DNA from: CAYVQE01 sp964454005
GTDB lineage: Bacteria > Myxococcota > B64-G9
Direction of reading: 5' to 3'
Assembly (NCBI GenBank): GCA_964454005.1
Contig: CAYVQE010000017.1
Location: forward strand, 1 to 64,000
Length of the DNA stretch: 64,000 bases
Below, piece by piece: positions 16,893 to 24,587 of the stretch. Made by a program: the position numbers and the translations under genes. The notes below the pieces were generated by a model. That model saw only the letters and a program-made list of their open reading frames with translations, did no database searches and was not told the origin of the DNA. Within the stretch, counting starts at the first letter, position 1. Every line of letters begins with the position of its first letter.

Positions 16893-16922
16893 TTGCATGA
16901 CCAGCCGGGTTCCTGGTATACA
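16893..16922 (+). promoter_or_regulatory. Candidate promoter giving a leaderless transcript
   Basis: TTGCAT (16893-16898) and TATACA (16917-16922) are 18 bases apart, the latter preceded by TGG. The predicted transcription start (about 16929) nearly coincides with the ATG at 16930, and no Shine-Dalgarno sequence precedes that ATG. This supports leaderless or near-leaderless translation of the downstream gene. Confidence 0.45.
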
Positions 16923-16929
16923 TGTCCCG

Positions 16930-19479
16930 ATGGGCGTGCAGGGTTCCAAAGAGTGGAAGAAGCTCAACCGCGAGTACAAAATCCTCAAGGCCAAGTCCAA
17001 GGCCGGCGCGTTGATGCCCAAGGAGCGCGAGCGGCTGGCCTGGCTGGCCGAGCGTTTCGGCGACGCCGCCGAGGTCGAGCGGATCCAGATCGAGGAGCGC
17101 GATGACGGCGGACCCAAGCGGCTGACCTCGGACGACCACTGGGCCACCGAGGTCGGCGAGGATCTGCTCGACTCGGCCGAGCAGTACGAGCCGCAGAAGG
17201 CCTGGGAGAAGGACGTCGCTCGCGAGGAGGCCAAGTTCGCGGCCCGCGACTCGCGCGCCGGCCGCGAGACCTTTCGCCAGCAGGGCCTGAGCCAGTTCGC
17301 CGTCGATCTGACCGAAGACCTGCGCGGCGAGGGTTTCCAGGACGAGCCGGTCGAGGAGGACGAGGGCGTCGAGAAGCAGCAGCAGTGGGGCCAGGTCAGC
17401 TACGCCAAGGAGGAGAACTACCAGACCGCCGCCCCGGCCGGCGGCGCCAACCCGTTCGCCGTCGATCTGGACCCCGGCCTGGCCGGCGCCCTGGGCGAAT
17501 TCGCCGAGAACGAGAGCGCCGTGCCGGACACCGCCGCCAAGAGCTTCGAAGCCGAGATGGATGACGAGCCGGCGGGCGAGCCGGTGGACTTCACCGCCCG
17601 CGTCGACGAGGGCTCGGACGACCTGCACCAGCTCTACGAGCAGGGCGAGGCGGTGCCGCAGGACGAGGAGGCCCAATCCTTCGGCGAGATGACCACCCAC
17701 TCAGCCGAGAGCGAAGAGGAGGAAGGGCTCGACTACGACCTGATGCGGGCCGCCATGGACTACGCCGAGGACCAGGGCCTGGTCGACGAGGCCGCCGAGG
17801 TCTGGGCGGTCGATGAGCAGGGCGAGGAGATCGAGGCAGAGCCCGGGGAGCCCGGGGAGCCCGACGAGGCCTCCTTCTCGGCCGAGATCCCGACCGCCTT
17901 CGAGCGCCCCCCGCCGGACATCGATCCGGATCGAGCCATGGCGGAGGAAGAGGACGCCGACGAGCCGGCCACGGCGGTCGACGATGCGATCGGGGTGCTG
18001 GTGCCAGACCCTCCCGAGCAACAATCTGCGGAAGACGGCGCTGGCGGACAGGAGGTGCTGGTCCCCGAGCCGCCGGAACCGGCCGGTGAGACGGCCCCGG
18101 CCGGCGACGAGAGCGAGGGGGCAGTGGTGCCCGATCCGCCCGCCGCGGCGGCCGAAGCTCGGTCGCTCGACGACGCCCTGGACGTGCTCATCCCCGACGA
18201 GCCCGAGGACATCCCGGACGACGGGACCGGGGACGTGACCGCGGTCGGCCGGGCGCCCGACGATCCCGCCGACCTGTACGCCGAACCGGAGAACACCGCC
18301 ACCGGAGAGCCGGCCACGGAGGTCGGGCTGTACGCCGAACCGGAGAACACCGCCACCGGAGAGCCGGCCGAAGAGGCCGGCTTCGCCGCCGCGCAGCCGG
18401 AAGAAGCCGATGTTTCCGATCTGAGCGATGCGGTACCGGACCTGTCGGACGACGTACCCGACCTGTCCGGCGACGCCGACGCCGGGGACTACGAGGTCGA
18501 CCTGTGGGTCGAGCCCGAGGAGGAGCCGGCCGCGGCCGGCAAGGGCTACGAGCCGCCACCGGTGCCCGACGACGACGACGGCTGGGCGCCGGAGCCCGCG
18601 CCCATGATGGGCGGCGGCGAGCAAGCAGCCGAATTCGACCTGTCCGACTCCGGCGAGCAGACCGGCGAGGCCCCGGCCGCCGCCGGCGACGACCTGGACG
18701 CCTTCTGGGGCCTGGCCGAGGAGCCCTCGGCCGAGAGCGCGCCGCAGCCGGCCCCCGATGCGACCGCGCTGGAATCCGAGCCCGTCCCGGACGAGCCGGC
18801 AGCGGCCAGCCCGCCGCCGGCGCAGCAGCCGAGCCGGCCGCTGCCGGCGCTCGACTTGGAAGCGGCCCAGGCACCGGCCCAGAAGCCCGAACCGAAGCCG
18901 GCCCCGGCTCCCAAGCCGGACGGTGGCGGCGACCGGGCCGACGCCCTGCTGTCGAACCTGTTCGGCGAGACCGCAGCCGCCGAGGCGCCGGCCGAGCCCA
19001 TCATCATCGGCCCGGCCAAGCGCCGCGGCGAGAGCCCGGCCCAGCGCAAGGCCGACGTGGGCCGCGGGGTGGCCCGCAAGCGGGCCACCAAGACCAACGA
19101 CCTGACCGGCGCGCGCCGGGCCACGATCCACTTCCGCGATGGGGTCAACCGCCGCGGCGTGATCCACGACATCGCCGTCGACGCCCCCAGCCACACCCTG
19201 CATCCGCCGCAGGGCTCCAGCGCCCCGGCCGAGGAGATCAACGCCCTGGCCATCAAGGCCATCTTCCTGCTGCTGCCGCGCGGCACGGCCCGGCCCGAAA
19301 AGCACGGCTACTACTGCAAGCTGGTGCTGATCGACAACCGCCAACTCGAGGGCTACACGCCGGACTACGACCCGCGGCAAAAGGCCTTCACCCTGTTCCC
19401 GGCCGAGGAGCGCGGCAACATCGAGCGCGTCATCGTCTTCGCCGAGGCGATCAAGAACCTGTGGTTCCCCGAGGAGTGA
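16930..19479 (+). CDS. Large acidic disordered protein with C-terminal globular domain
   Basis: 849 residues. The N-terminal about 60 residues are basic and helical (KEWKKLNREYKILKAKSK, then PKERERLAWLAERFG). Residues 60-720 are acidic, rich in Glu, Ala, Pro and Asp, with recurring motifs such as VLVPDPPE and two identical YAEPENTATGEPA units. The last 120 residues form a compact domain (RATIHFRDGVNRRGVIHDIAVD, then LEGYTPDYDPRQKAFTLFP and IVFAEAIKNLWF), which resembles PilZ-adjacent/DUF6982-type domains; that match is from memory and uncertain. No signal peptide, so probably cytoplasmic. It stands alone between divergent and convergent neighbours. Confidence 0.7.
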   Translation: MGVQGSKEWKKLNREYKILKAKSKAGALMPKERERLAWLAERFGDAAEVERIQIEERDDGGPKRLTSDDHWATEVGEDLLDSAEQYEPQKAWEKDVAREEAKFAARDSRAGRETFRQQGLSQFAVDLTEDLRGEGFQDEPVEEDEGVEKQQQWGQVSYAKEENYQTAAPAGGANPFAVDLDPGLAGALGEFAENESAVPDTAAKSFEAEMDDEPAGEPVDFTARVDEGSDDLHQLYEQGEAVPQDEEAQSFGEMTTHSAESEEEEGLDYDLMRAAMDYAEDQGLVDEAAEVWAVDEQGEEIEAEPGEPGEPDEASFSAEIPTAFERPPPDIDPDRAMAEEEDADEPATAVDDAIGVLVPDPPEQQSAEDGAGGQEVLVPEPPEPAGETAPAGDESEGAVVPDPPAAAAEARSLDDALDVLIPDEPEDIPDDGTGDVTAVGRAPDDPADLYAEPENTATGEPATEVGLYAEPENTATGEPAEEAGFAAAQPEEADVSDLSDAVPDLSDDVPDLSGDADAGDYEVDLWVEPEEEPAAAGKGYEPPPVPDDDDGWAPEPAPMMGGGEQAAEFDLSDSGEQTGEAPAAAGDDLDAFWGLAEEPSAESAPQPAPDATALESEPVPDEPAAASPPPAQQPSRPLPALDLEAAQAPAQKPEPKPAPAPKPDGGGDRADALLSNLFGETAAAEAPAEPIIIGPAKRRGESPAQRKADVGRGVARKRATKTNDLTGARRATIHFRDGVNRRGVIHDIAVDAPSHTLHPPQGSSAPAEEINALAIKAIFLLLPRGTARPEKHGYYCKLVLIDNRQLEGYTPDYDPRQKAFTLFPAEERGNIERVIVFAEAIKNLWFPEE
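18274..18369 (+). repeat. Direct repeat inside the acidic protein gene
   Basis: A 42-base unit at 18274-18315 recurs without change at 18328-18369 (period 54 bases), encoding the repeated Leu-Tyr-Ala-Glu-Pro-Glu-Asn motif. The period is a multiple of three, so slippage would preserve the frame. Confidence 0.85.
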
Positions 19480-19522
19480 GCCCGCTCGGACCGCAGACCC
19501 CTGGGCGCGTCAGGTTCCCGGG

Positions 19523-20287
19523 TCAGTGCATGTAGCCGCCCGAGCCGTCGTCGTCGCGGTCGACCACCCGCAGCTTCTTCTTCAGTCGGCGGTAGCGCCG
19601 CTTCATGACGGCCAGCTTGATCCAGCCCCAGACCTTGCGCGGCCGCCAGGCGCCGGTGACCAGCAGAAAGCCGGCCAGCATGCCACCGAAGTGGGCCGCC
19701 AGCGAGACGTTGCTGGCACCCAGGGTGACCGACTGCAGCAGGCCCAGGCCGACGAACAGCATCACCAGGTGCTTGCCCTTGATGGGAAACAGACCGAACA
19801 GGTAGACGTAGGTGTTCGGGTAGTTGAAGCCGAAGGCCACCAGCAGGGCGTACAGCGCCCCCGAAGCGCCCATGGTTGGCACGCTGCGCTGCGACGGCAC
19901 CAGCAGCGCGCCCAGCAGGATGGTGGCGGCGGCCAACAGGCCGGTGATCAGGTAGAAGCGCACGAAGCGCCGCGCCCCCCAGAAGCGCTCCAGCGGCGAG
20001 CCGAACATCCACAGGATCAACATGTTCCACAGGATGTGGGAGATGCCCATGGGATCGTGGAGGAACATGTAGGTCAGCGGCTGCCAGATGCGCCCGCCGA
20101 ACAGGAAGCGATCGAAGCTCAGCGCCAGCTCGTCGAGCAGGAAGTCGAGCCCGCCTTCGAACCGGCCGATGATCAGCTCGAGCAAAAAAACCGCTCCGTT
20201 GAGGATCAGCAGCCACTTGACCGCCCGGGTCAGCCGCCAGTTGAGCCCGAAGCGCGGGAAGGGTGAGTTGGGATTGCCCTGGTTCAT
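19523..20287 (-). CDS. Rhomboid-family intramembrane serine protease
   Basis: 254 residues with six predicted membrane segments. The catalytic pair is visible: Ser142 in TMGASGALYAL and His199 in SLAAHFGGMLAGF; the family's HxxxN motif appears as HILWNMLILWMFG. It cleaves membrane-embedded substrates. The C terminus is a basic then acidic cytoplasmic tail (MKRRYRRLKKKL, DRDDDG). It begins 24 bases after the SpmAB-like gene and is probably cotranscribed with it. It converges on the acidic-protein gene with only 43 bases between stops. Confidence 0.9.
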   Translation of the reverse strand: MNQGNPNSPFPRFGLNWRLTRAVKWLLILNGAVFLLELIIGRFEGGLDFLLDELALSFDRFLFGGRIWQPLTYMFLHDPMGISHILWNMLILWMFGSPLERFWGARRFVRFYLITGLLAAATILLGALLVPSQRSVPTMGASGALYALLVAFGFNYPNTYVYLFGLFPIKGKHLVMLFVGLGLLQSVTLGASNVSLAAHFGGMLAGFLLVTGAWRPRKVWGWIKLAVMKRRYRRLKKKLRVVDRDDDGSGGYMH

Positions 20288-20311
20288 GCCTGCCGTCCCA
20301 TCCGCCGCCGC

Positions 20312-21796
20312 TCAGCCGAAGAACAGGTGGGCGAAGGCCACCGCCGCCACCACCCCGGCCAGGTCGGCGGTCAGGCCGGCGGCCAGGGCGTGGCGCACCC
20401 GGTACACGCCCACCGCCCCGAAGTAGACCGCCAGCACGTAGAGGGTGGTCTCGGTGCTCTGTTGCATGATCGAGACCATCTGGCCGATGAAGGAGTCCGG
20501 CCCGTACTGGGTGAACACCGAGCTCATGTAGCCGAAGGCTCCGTTGCCCGACAGCGGGCGGATGATGGCCATGGGCAGCACCTCGGACGGCATGCCCAGC
20601 GCCTCGGTGACCTGGCCCACGGTCTGCTTGAGCAGCTCCATGGCGCCCGAGGCCTTGAACATGGCCACCGCCACCAGGATGGCCACCAGGTAGGGGATGA
20701 TGCGCACCGCCACCTCGAAGCCCTGCTTGGCGCCGGCGACCATGGACTCGTAGACCCGCACCCCGCGGGCCGCGCCGTAGAGCAGCAGCCCGCCCATCAG
20801 CGCCGGGATGGCCCAGAACGAGAAGAAGTCCAGCAGCGCCGGCCAGAAGCCGAAGGCCAGCGGCTCGGCCAGCAAGCCGGCCGGCTCCACCGCCAGGCCC
20901 GTCTGCGCCAACAGGCCGTTGAGCCCCAGGCTGGCGTCGCGCATGTGGCTGAACAGCGCCGCCGGCGCGCCGGTCTCGGCCCAGCCGGCCAGCACCCCGC
21001 GCAGCTCGGCCGCGGCCAGCGCCTGGCCGCCGTAGTGCAGCCCCACCGCGGCCAGAAAGGTCAGACAGCACAGCCAGCAGAAGATGCGCACCGGCCAGCC
21101 GGCCCGCTGGCCGGTGGGCAGATCGGGTACCTCCGGCCCGGTGGACGCCGGCGCATCGGGCCCTGGCTGCGCGTCGGCCGCGGTGTCGGCCAGCGCGGTG
21201 GCCGGGTCGCTCAGCCGGAAGCGCCGCAGCCGCTGCAGCAACTTGGCCGCGGTGATGCCGACCGCGGTGGCGCAGGCCGAGGCGGCCATTCCGGGCAGCC
21301 AGATGCTGGCCGGATCGGCCGAGCCGGCAGCAGCCCGCAGGCCGATGGTGCCGGTGGCCAGCAGGGTCAGGCTGGAGGTGTTGATGGCCAGAAACAGGCA
21401 CATGGCGTTGGTGGCGGTGCCCTGCTGGCGGTTGAGCTTGTTCAGCTCCACCATGGCCAGGATGCCGAAGGGGGTGGCCGCGTTGGCCAGCCCCAGCATG
21501 TTGGCGCCGAAGTTCATGATCATGGCGCTCATGGCCGGATGCTCAGGCGGCACGTCCGGGAACAGCCAACGCATCGGCCGCCGCAGCAGCCGGGCCACCC
21601 CGCGCAGCAGGCCCGAGTGCTCGGCCACCTTCATCACGCCCAGCCAGAAGGCCATGATGCCCACCAGCTTCAGCGCCAACCAGACCGCCTCCTTGGCCGA
21701 CTCGAAGGAGCGCAGGGTGACCGCCTGCATCTGATCGGTGAAGGCGCCGACCAGGATGGAGATGACGATCAGTCCGAGCCAGATCCAGTTCATCAT
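20312..21796 (-). CDS. Fused SpmA-SpmB-like nucleoside-recognition membrane protein
   Basis: 494 residues from the ATG at 21796. The first half is SpmA-like: MNWIWLGLIVISILVGAF, FWLGVMKVAEHSGL, then NFGANMLGLANAATPFGI and NTSSLTLLATGTIGLR. The second half is SpmB-like: GARVYESM-type sequence VRVYESMVAGAKQGFEVAVRIIPYLVAIL, then RPLSGNGAFGYMS and STETTLYVLAVYFGAVGV. In Bacillus the two are separate spore-maturation proteins; in Gram-negatives fused versions occur with unknown, possibly transport, function. A 100-residue linker joins the halves. A consensus TTGACA promoter lies upstream and a rhomboid gene follows. Confidence 0.87.
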   Translation of the reverse strand: MMNWIWLGLIVISILVGAFTDQMQAVTLRSFESAKEAVWLALKLVGIMAFWLGVMKVAEHSGLLRGVARLLRRPMRWLFPDVPPEHPAMSAMIMNFGANMLGLANAATPFGILAMVELNKLNRQQGTATNAMCLFLAINTSSLTLLATGTIGLRAAAGSADPASIWLPGMAASACATAVGITAAKLLQRLRRFRLSDPATALADTAADAQPGPDAPASTGPEVPDLPTGQRAGWPVRIFCWLCCLTFLAAVGLHYGGQALAAAELRGVLAGWAETGAPAALFSHMRDASLGLNGLLAQTGLAVEPAGLLAEPLAFGFWPALLDFFSFWAIPALMGGLLLYGAARGVRVYESMVAGAKQGFEVAVRIIPYLVAILVAVAMFKASGAMELLKQTVGQVTEALGMPSEVLPMAIIRPLSGNGAFGYMSSVFTQYGPDSFIGQMVSIMQQSTETTLYVLAVYFGAVGVYRVRHALAAGLTADLAGVVAAVAFAHLFFG

Positions 21797-21866
21797 GGGC
21801 TGCGGCCCTCCGATCGCCGGTGCGGGCGGCACCGGCCTGCGACCGCCGGTGCGCGGGTTCTGCAGG

Positions 21867-21897
21867 ACTGTAGGAGCACACCCCCCGGGGCTGTCAA
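21867..21897 (-). promoter_or_regulatory. Candidate promoter of the SpmAB-rhomboid operon
   Basis: On the minus strand a perfect TTGACA (21897-21892) is followed by TACAGT (21872-21867) after 19 bases. A near-palindrome GTCAAGC/GCTTGTC (21902-21918) abuts the -35 side and resembles the palindrome seen upstream of the cysteine-rich genes. Confidence 0.45.
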
Positions 21898-21965
21898 GCC
21901 GGTCAAGCTGGGCTTGTCCGCACGGCGGTGCTGGCCTACCCTGGGTGGCCGATGAGGAGGTGGCG

Positions 21966-22664
21966 ATGGAGAGGCCCGGCTTGCTGGTGGTGGACAATGC
22001 GCTCGATCACGGCTTCTACCGGCCGGTCGAGCACTGGGCCTGGGCGGCCGGCTCGACGCCGGCCAGCGTGCACCCGCCCGGCGGCCAGCCGCTGCCCGAC
22101 CCGGACCGCTACTCGCACGTCATCGTCTCGGGCTCGGAGGCCCGCATCACCGAGCTGGACGCCTGGGCCGTAGAGGAGGCCCGCTGGCTGGCCGCGGTGG
22201 TGGCTGCCGGCACGGCCGTGCTCGGCTCCTGCTGGGGCCATCAGCTGATCGCGGTGGCCCTGGCCGGTCCGGCCGCTGTACGCCCCTCGCCCAGCCCCGA
22301 GTTCGGCTGGGCCGACATCGAGGTGCTCGATCGGGATGCGCTGCTGCCGGCCGGGCCGCTGGCCGCCTTCGTCTCACACTTCGACGAGGTGGTGCCCGGC
22401 TGCCACCCGGCGCTGCGCCCGCTGGCCCGCTCCGCCGAGTGTGCGGTGCAGGTGATGCGCTGGGGTGATGACCCGGTCTGGGGGGTGCAGGCCCATCCCG
22501 AGGTCGACCCCGAGACCGGCCGCGGTTTTCTCAGCGGCGCTTGCGCGCTGTGGCCGCGGCACAGCGCCCGCTTCGAGCGCGGCCTGGCCGGGCCGGTCAA
22601 GGACTCGGCTTGGGCCCCGGCGCTGGTGGCGCGCTTGCTGCGGGTCGGGCCGCCGGCAGGGTGA
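21966..22664 (+). CDS. Class I glutamine amidotransferase-like protein
   Basis: 232 residues from the ATG at 21966 with GAGGAGG upstream. The class I amidotransferase triad is present: the nucleophile Cys89 in GSCWGHQL and the His/Glu pair in QAHPEVD. It resembles stand-alone GMP-synthase-like amidotransferases whose acceptor is unknown. No synthetase partner lies nearby. The last 68 bases overlap the 3' end of the histidine kinase gene on the other strand. Confidence 0.85.
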   Translation: MERPGLLVVDNALDHGFYRPVEHWAWAAGSTPASVHPPGGQPLPDPDRYSHVIVSGSEARITELDAWAVEEARWLAAVVAAGTAVLGSCWGHQLIAVALAGPAAVRPSPSPEFGWADIEVLDRDALLPAGPLAAFVSHFDEVVPGCHPALRPLARSAECAVQVMRWGDDPVWGVQAHPEVDPETGRGFLSGACALWPRHSARFERGLAGPVKDSAWAPALVARLLRVGPPAG

Positions 22665-23808
22665 AGCAGAAACGCGCCCCGTGGGGCTCGACCGACTCGA
22701 CCCAGATGCAGCCGCCGTACAGCTCCACCACCCGGCGGGCGATGCTCAGCCCCAGCCCGACGCCGGGCTGCGAGCGATCGGTGCGGAAAAACAGCTCGAA
22801 GACGTGCTCGCGGTGCTCGGCGGCGACCCCGCCGCCGTTGTCCTCGACAAAGAAAACCGGCTCGGCGCCGGCGCGGCAGCCGAAACGGATGCGGCCGTGC
22901 GCGATCTGCGCCAGCTGCTTGCGGGCGTTGGACAACAGGTTGTCGAGCAGCAGGTAGAGCCGGGTCGGTTGCATCTCCAGCGCCGGCATCTCCGGCTGGA
23001 CCTCCAGCTCGGGCTCGGTCCGCTCGTCGGCGGGCGGTCGGTTCTCGGCGGCCGTGCGCAACACCGCACCGGGATCGACCCGCTGCGCCGGCTCGCTCTG
23101 TTCGCCGAGCAGCACCAGCTCCTGCAGGCCGCGGATGATGCGGTCCATCTGCCGGGCGTTGAAGCCGATGCGCTCGACCAGCCGCCGGCCGCGGTCGTCG
23201 AGCGCCCCGCCGTAGAGGTCGAGCAGCATCTCGGCGAAGCCCTTGACCGCGGCCAGCGGGGCGCGCAGATCGTGGGTGACCGAGGCCGAGTAGTCGCGCA
23301 GATCGCGGTTGCGCGCCTCGAGCTCGGCGTTCTTGCGCCGGATGACGCGCTCCGAGTGCTCCAGCCGGCCGAGCGCCTGGAGCAGCTCGGCGTGCAGCCG
23401 GTCGCGGCTGGCGGTCATCTCCTGCTGCGGCGTCAGGTCGCGGAACACGCCCCAGTAGCCCACCTGCTGTCCGCTGTCGTCGCGCAAGCGGTTGATGCTG
23501 GCCTCGATCCAGTGCAGCTCGCGCTGGGCGTCGTACATCCGGCAGACATAGCCGCACAGCGATTCGTTGCGCTCCAGCGCGGTCAAGATGCGGCGCAGGT
23601 CGGCGGCGGCGACCAGCAGCGCGGCCACGTTGGGCCGGGCCGCCAGACAAGACGCCACGTCCGGGTAGCCGGCCAGCCGGGCGCCGTAGTCGTTGATCAG
23701 CACCAGGTTGTAGTCCAGGTCGGTCTCGAACAGCCCTTCCTTGAGCTGGCTGAAGGCCTGCCCGGCAGCATGGGCCAGATCGAGCTGAGACTTACCGACG
23801 CGGCACAC
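22597..23808 (-). CDS. PAS-domain sensor histidine kinase, soluble
   Basis: 403 residues starting at a GTG (23808) after GGGGAGGG. No membrane helix is visible. Residues 15-130 form a PAS domain (GLFETDLDYNLVLINDYGARLAGYP, then RELHWIEASINRLRDDSGQQVGYWGVFRDLT). A coiled coil (135-170) leads to the H-box SVTHDLRAPLAAVKGFAEML with phospho-accepting His179, then the N box LLSNARKQLA, G1 VEDNGGGV and G2 GVGLGLSI. The kinase should be cytoplasmic and respond to an internal signal. No response regulator gene is adjacent. It converges on and overlaps the amidotransferase gene. Confidence 0.9.
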   Translation of the reverse strand: MCRVGKSQLDLAHAAGQAFSQLKEGLFETDLDYNLVLINDYGARLAGYPDVASCLAARPNVAALLVAAADLRRILTALERNESLCGYVCRMYDAQRELHWIEASINRLRDDSGQQVGYWGVFRDLTPQQEMTASRDRLHAELLQALGRLEHSERVIRRKNAELEARNRDLRDYSASVTHDLRAPLAAVKGFAEMLLDLYGGALDDRGRRLVERIGFNARQMDRIIRGLQELVLLGEQSEPAQRVDPGAVLRTAAENRPPADERTEPELEVQPEMPALEMQPTRLYLLLDNLLSNARKQLAQIAHGRIRFGCRAGAEPVFFVEDNGGGVAAEHREHVFELFFRTDRSQPGVGLGLSIARRVVELYGGCIWVESVEPHGARFCFTLPAARPAASAPPAPGPKPSP

Positions 23809-23826
23809 GGCGCCCTCCCCTCTTTG

Positions 23827-23832
23827 ATGATA
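23827..23832 (-). promoter_or_regulatory. -10 box of the histidine kinase gene
   Basis: TGTGGTATCATC on the minus strand holds TATCAT with an upstream TGG, 19 bases before the GTG start. The -35 region is weak. Confidence 0.35.
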
Positions 23833-23851
23833 CCACAGCTGCGCGGTCAGG

Positions 23852-24220
23852 CTATTCGATGACGGTCACATCGTTGGCGAACAGGTGGATGACGAAGGCG
23901 TGGCGGCCGCTGTCGTCGAACTCCACCTCGAAGGGGAAGGGCTCGACGTCCAGGGTGGAGGCCAGCGTCCGGCAGTCCGGGTCCGGCTCACAGATCAGCC
24001 GCAGCACATCGATGCGTCCCTCGAGCGGATGGGTGACGTAGGCCCGGCGGCCGTCCGGGCTGGTGAACAGCAGGCCGGGCGAACCGCCGGTCTCGATGGT
24101 GGCGTCGCGGACCGGGCCGCGGTAATCGAAGGCCCGGCGCAGGCTGGTGCGGCCGGTGTCGTTCTCGACGTGGACGCTGGTGCCGCCCTCGCGATCCAGC
24201 ACCGGCACCCGGGCGAAAAC
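23852..24220 (-). pseudogene. C-terminal remnant of a YVTN-type beta-propeller protein
   Basis: The frame reads VLDREGGTSVHVENDTGR, then SPGLLFTSPDGRRAYVTHPLEGRIDVLRL and EVEFDDSGRHAFVIHLFANDVTVIE before a stop. The repeated SPDGRRAYVTHP and DDSGRHAFVIH blades are typical of surface seven-bladed propellers, but only about two blades remain and there is no start codon, signal peptide or ribosome-binding site at its head. Upstream of about 24220 the frame loses propeller character. I read it as the 3' end of a gene whose front was deleted. Confidence 0.5.
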
Positions 24221-24427
24221 AGAACATGGGGGCGCAGCCGGAACATGAACATGGAGCAGCCTCCATGTCGGATCGCGAACCGCGCAGCGCGCGGCTCGCA
24301 CCAGTATAGCCGAGCTGACCGGCGAGACCAGCCGCGGTCGGTGACAAGTTCGATTGGCAGCGGCCCGGAAAAGCCTCGATCGAATTTCGAACTCGTTTTC
24401 GGCGTCTTGGCGGCCTGCACGATCCGC

Positions 24428-24447
24428 GCGACAAGCGGGCTTGTCGC
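24428..24447. repeat. Extragenic palindrome, copy 1
   Basis: GCGACAAGC and GCTTGTCGC are exact nine-base inverted arms around GG. The core of sixteen bases recurs exactly at 26757-26772, upstream of the second cysteine-rich gene, and loosely at 26660-26675 and 21902-21918. It may be an operator shared by the lipoprotein genes or a repetitive extragenic element. Confidence 0.65.
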
Positions 24448-24503
24448 CGCCGGCCAGCGCTGCCGGCAAGCCGTATCCCGGATGGGGATTTCATCCCGCA
24501 CGG

Positions 24504-24532
24504 TTGGAGCGCAGCCGGGGTACTGGTATCAT
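24504..24532 (+). promoter_or_regulatory. Candidate promoter of the Kazal/MopE-like lipoprotein gene
   Basis: TTGGAG (24504-24509), 17 bases, then TATCAT (24527-24532) preceded by TGG. The -10 box matches five of six consensus bases. The start codon lies 56 bases downstream. Confidence 0.5.
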
Positions 24533-24587
24533 TCGTGCAAGGGTTGGCGAAAGGAAGTGCCGTTCACGGCCTGGACGAGGAGAGGGC

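Larger units (their letters stand above)
24221..24587. other. Intergenic region with palindrome and promoter
   Basis: No gene is supported. It holds the palindrome at 24428-24447 and a promoter-like pair at 24504-24532 ahead of the cysteine-rich lipoprotein gene at 24588. The remaining sequence is locally less GC-rich than the flanks, for example 24350-24420. Confidence 0.5.
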
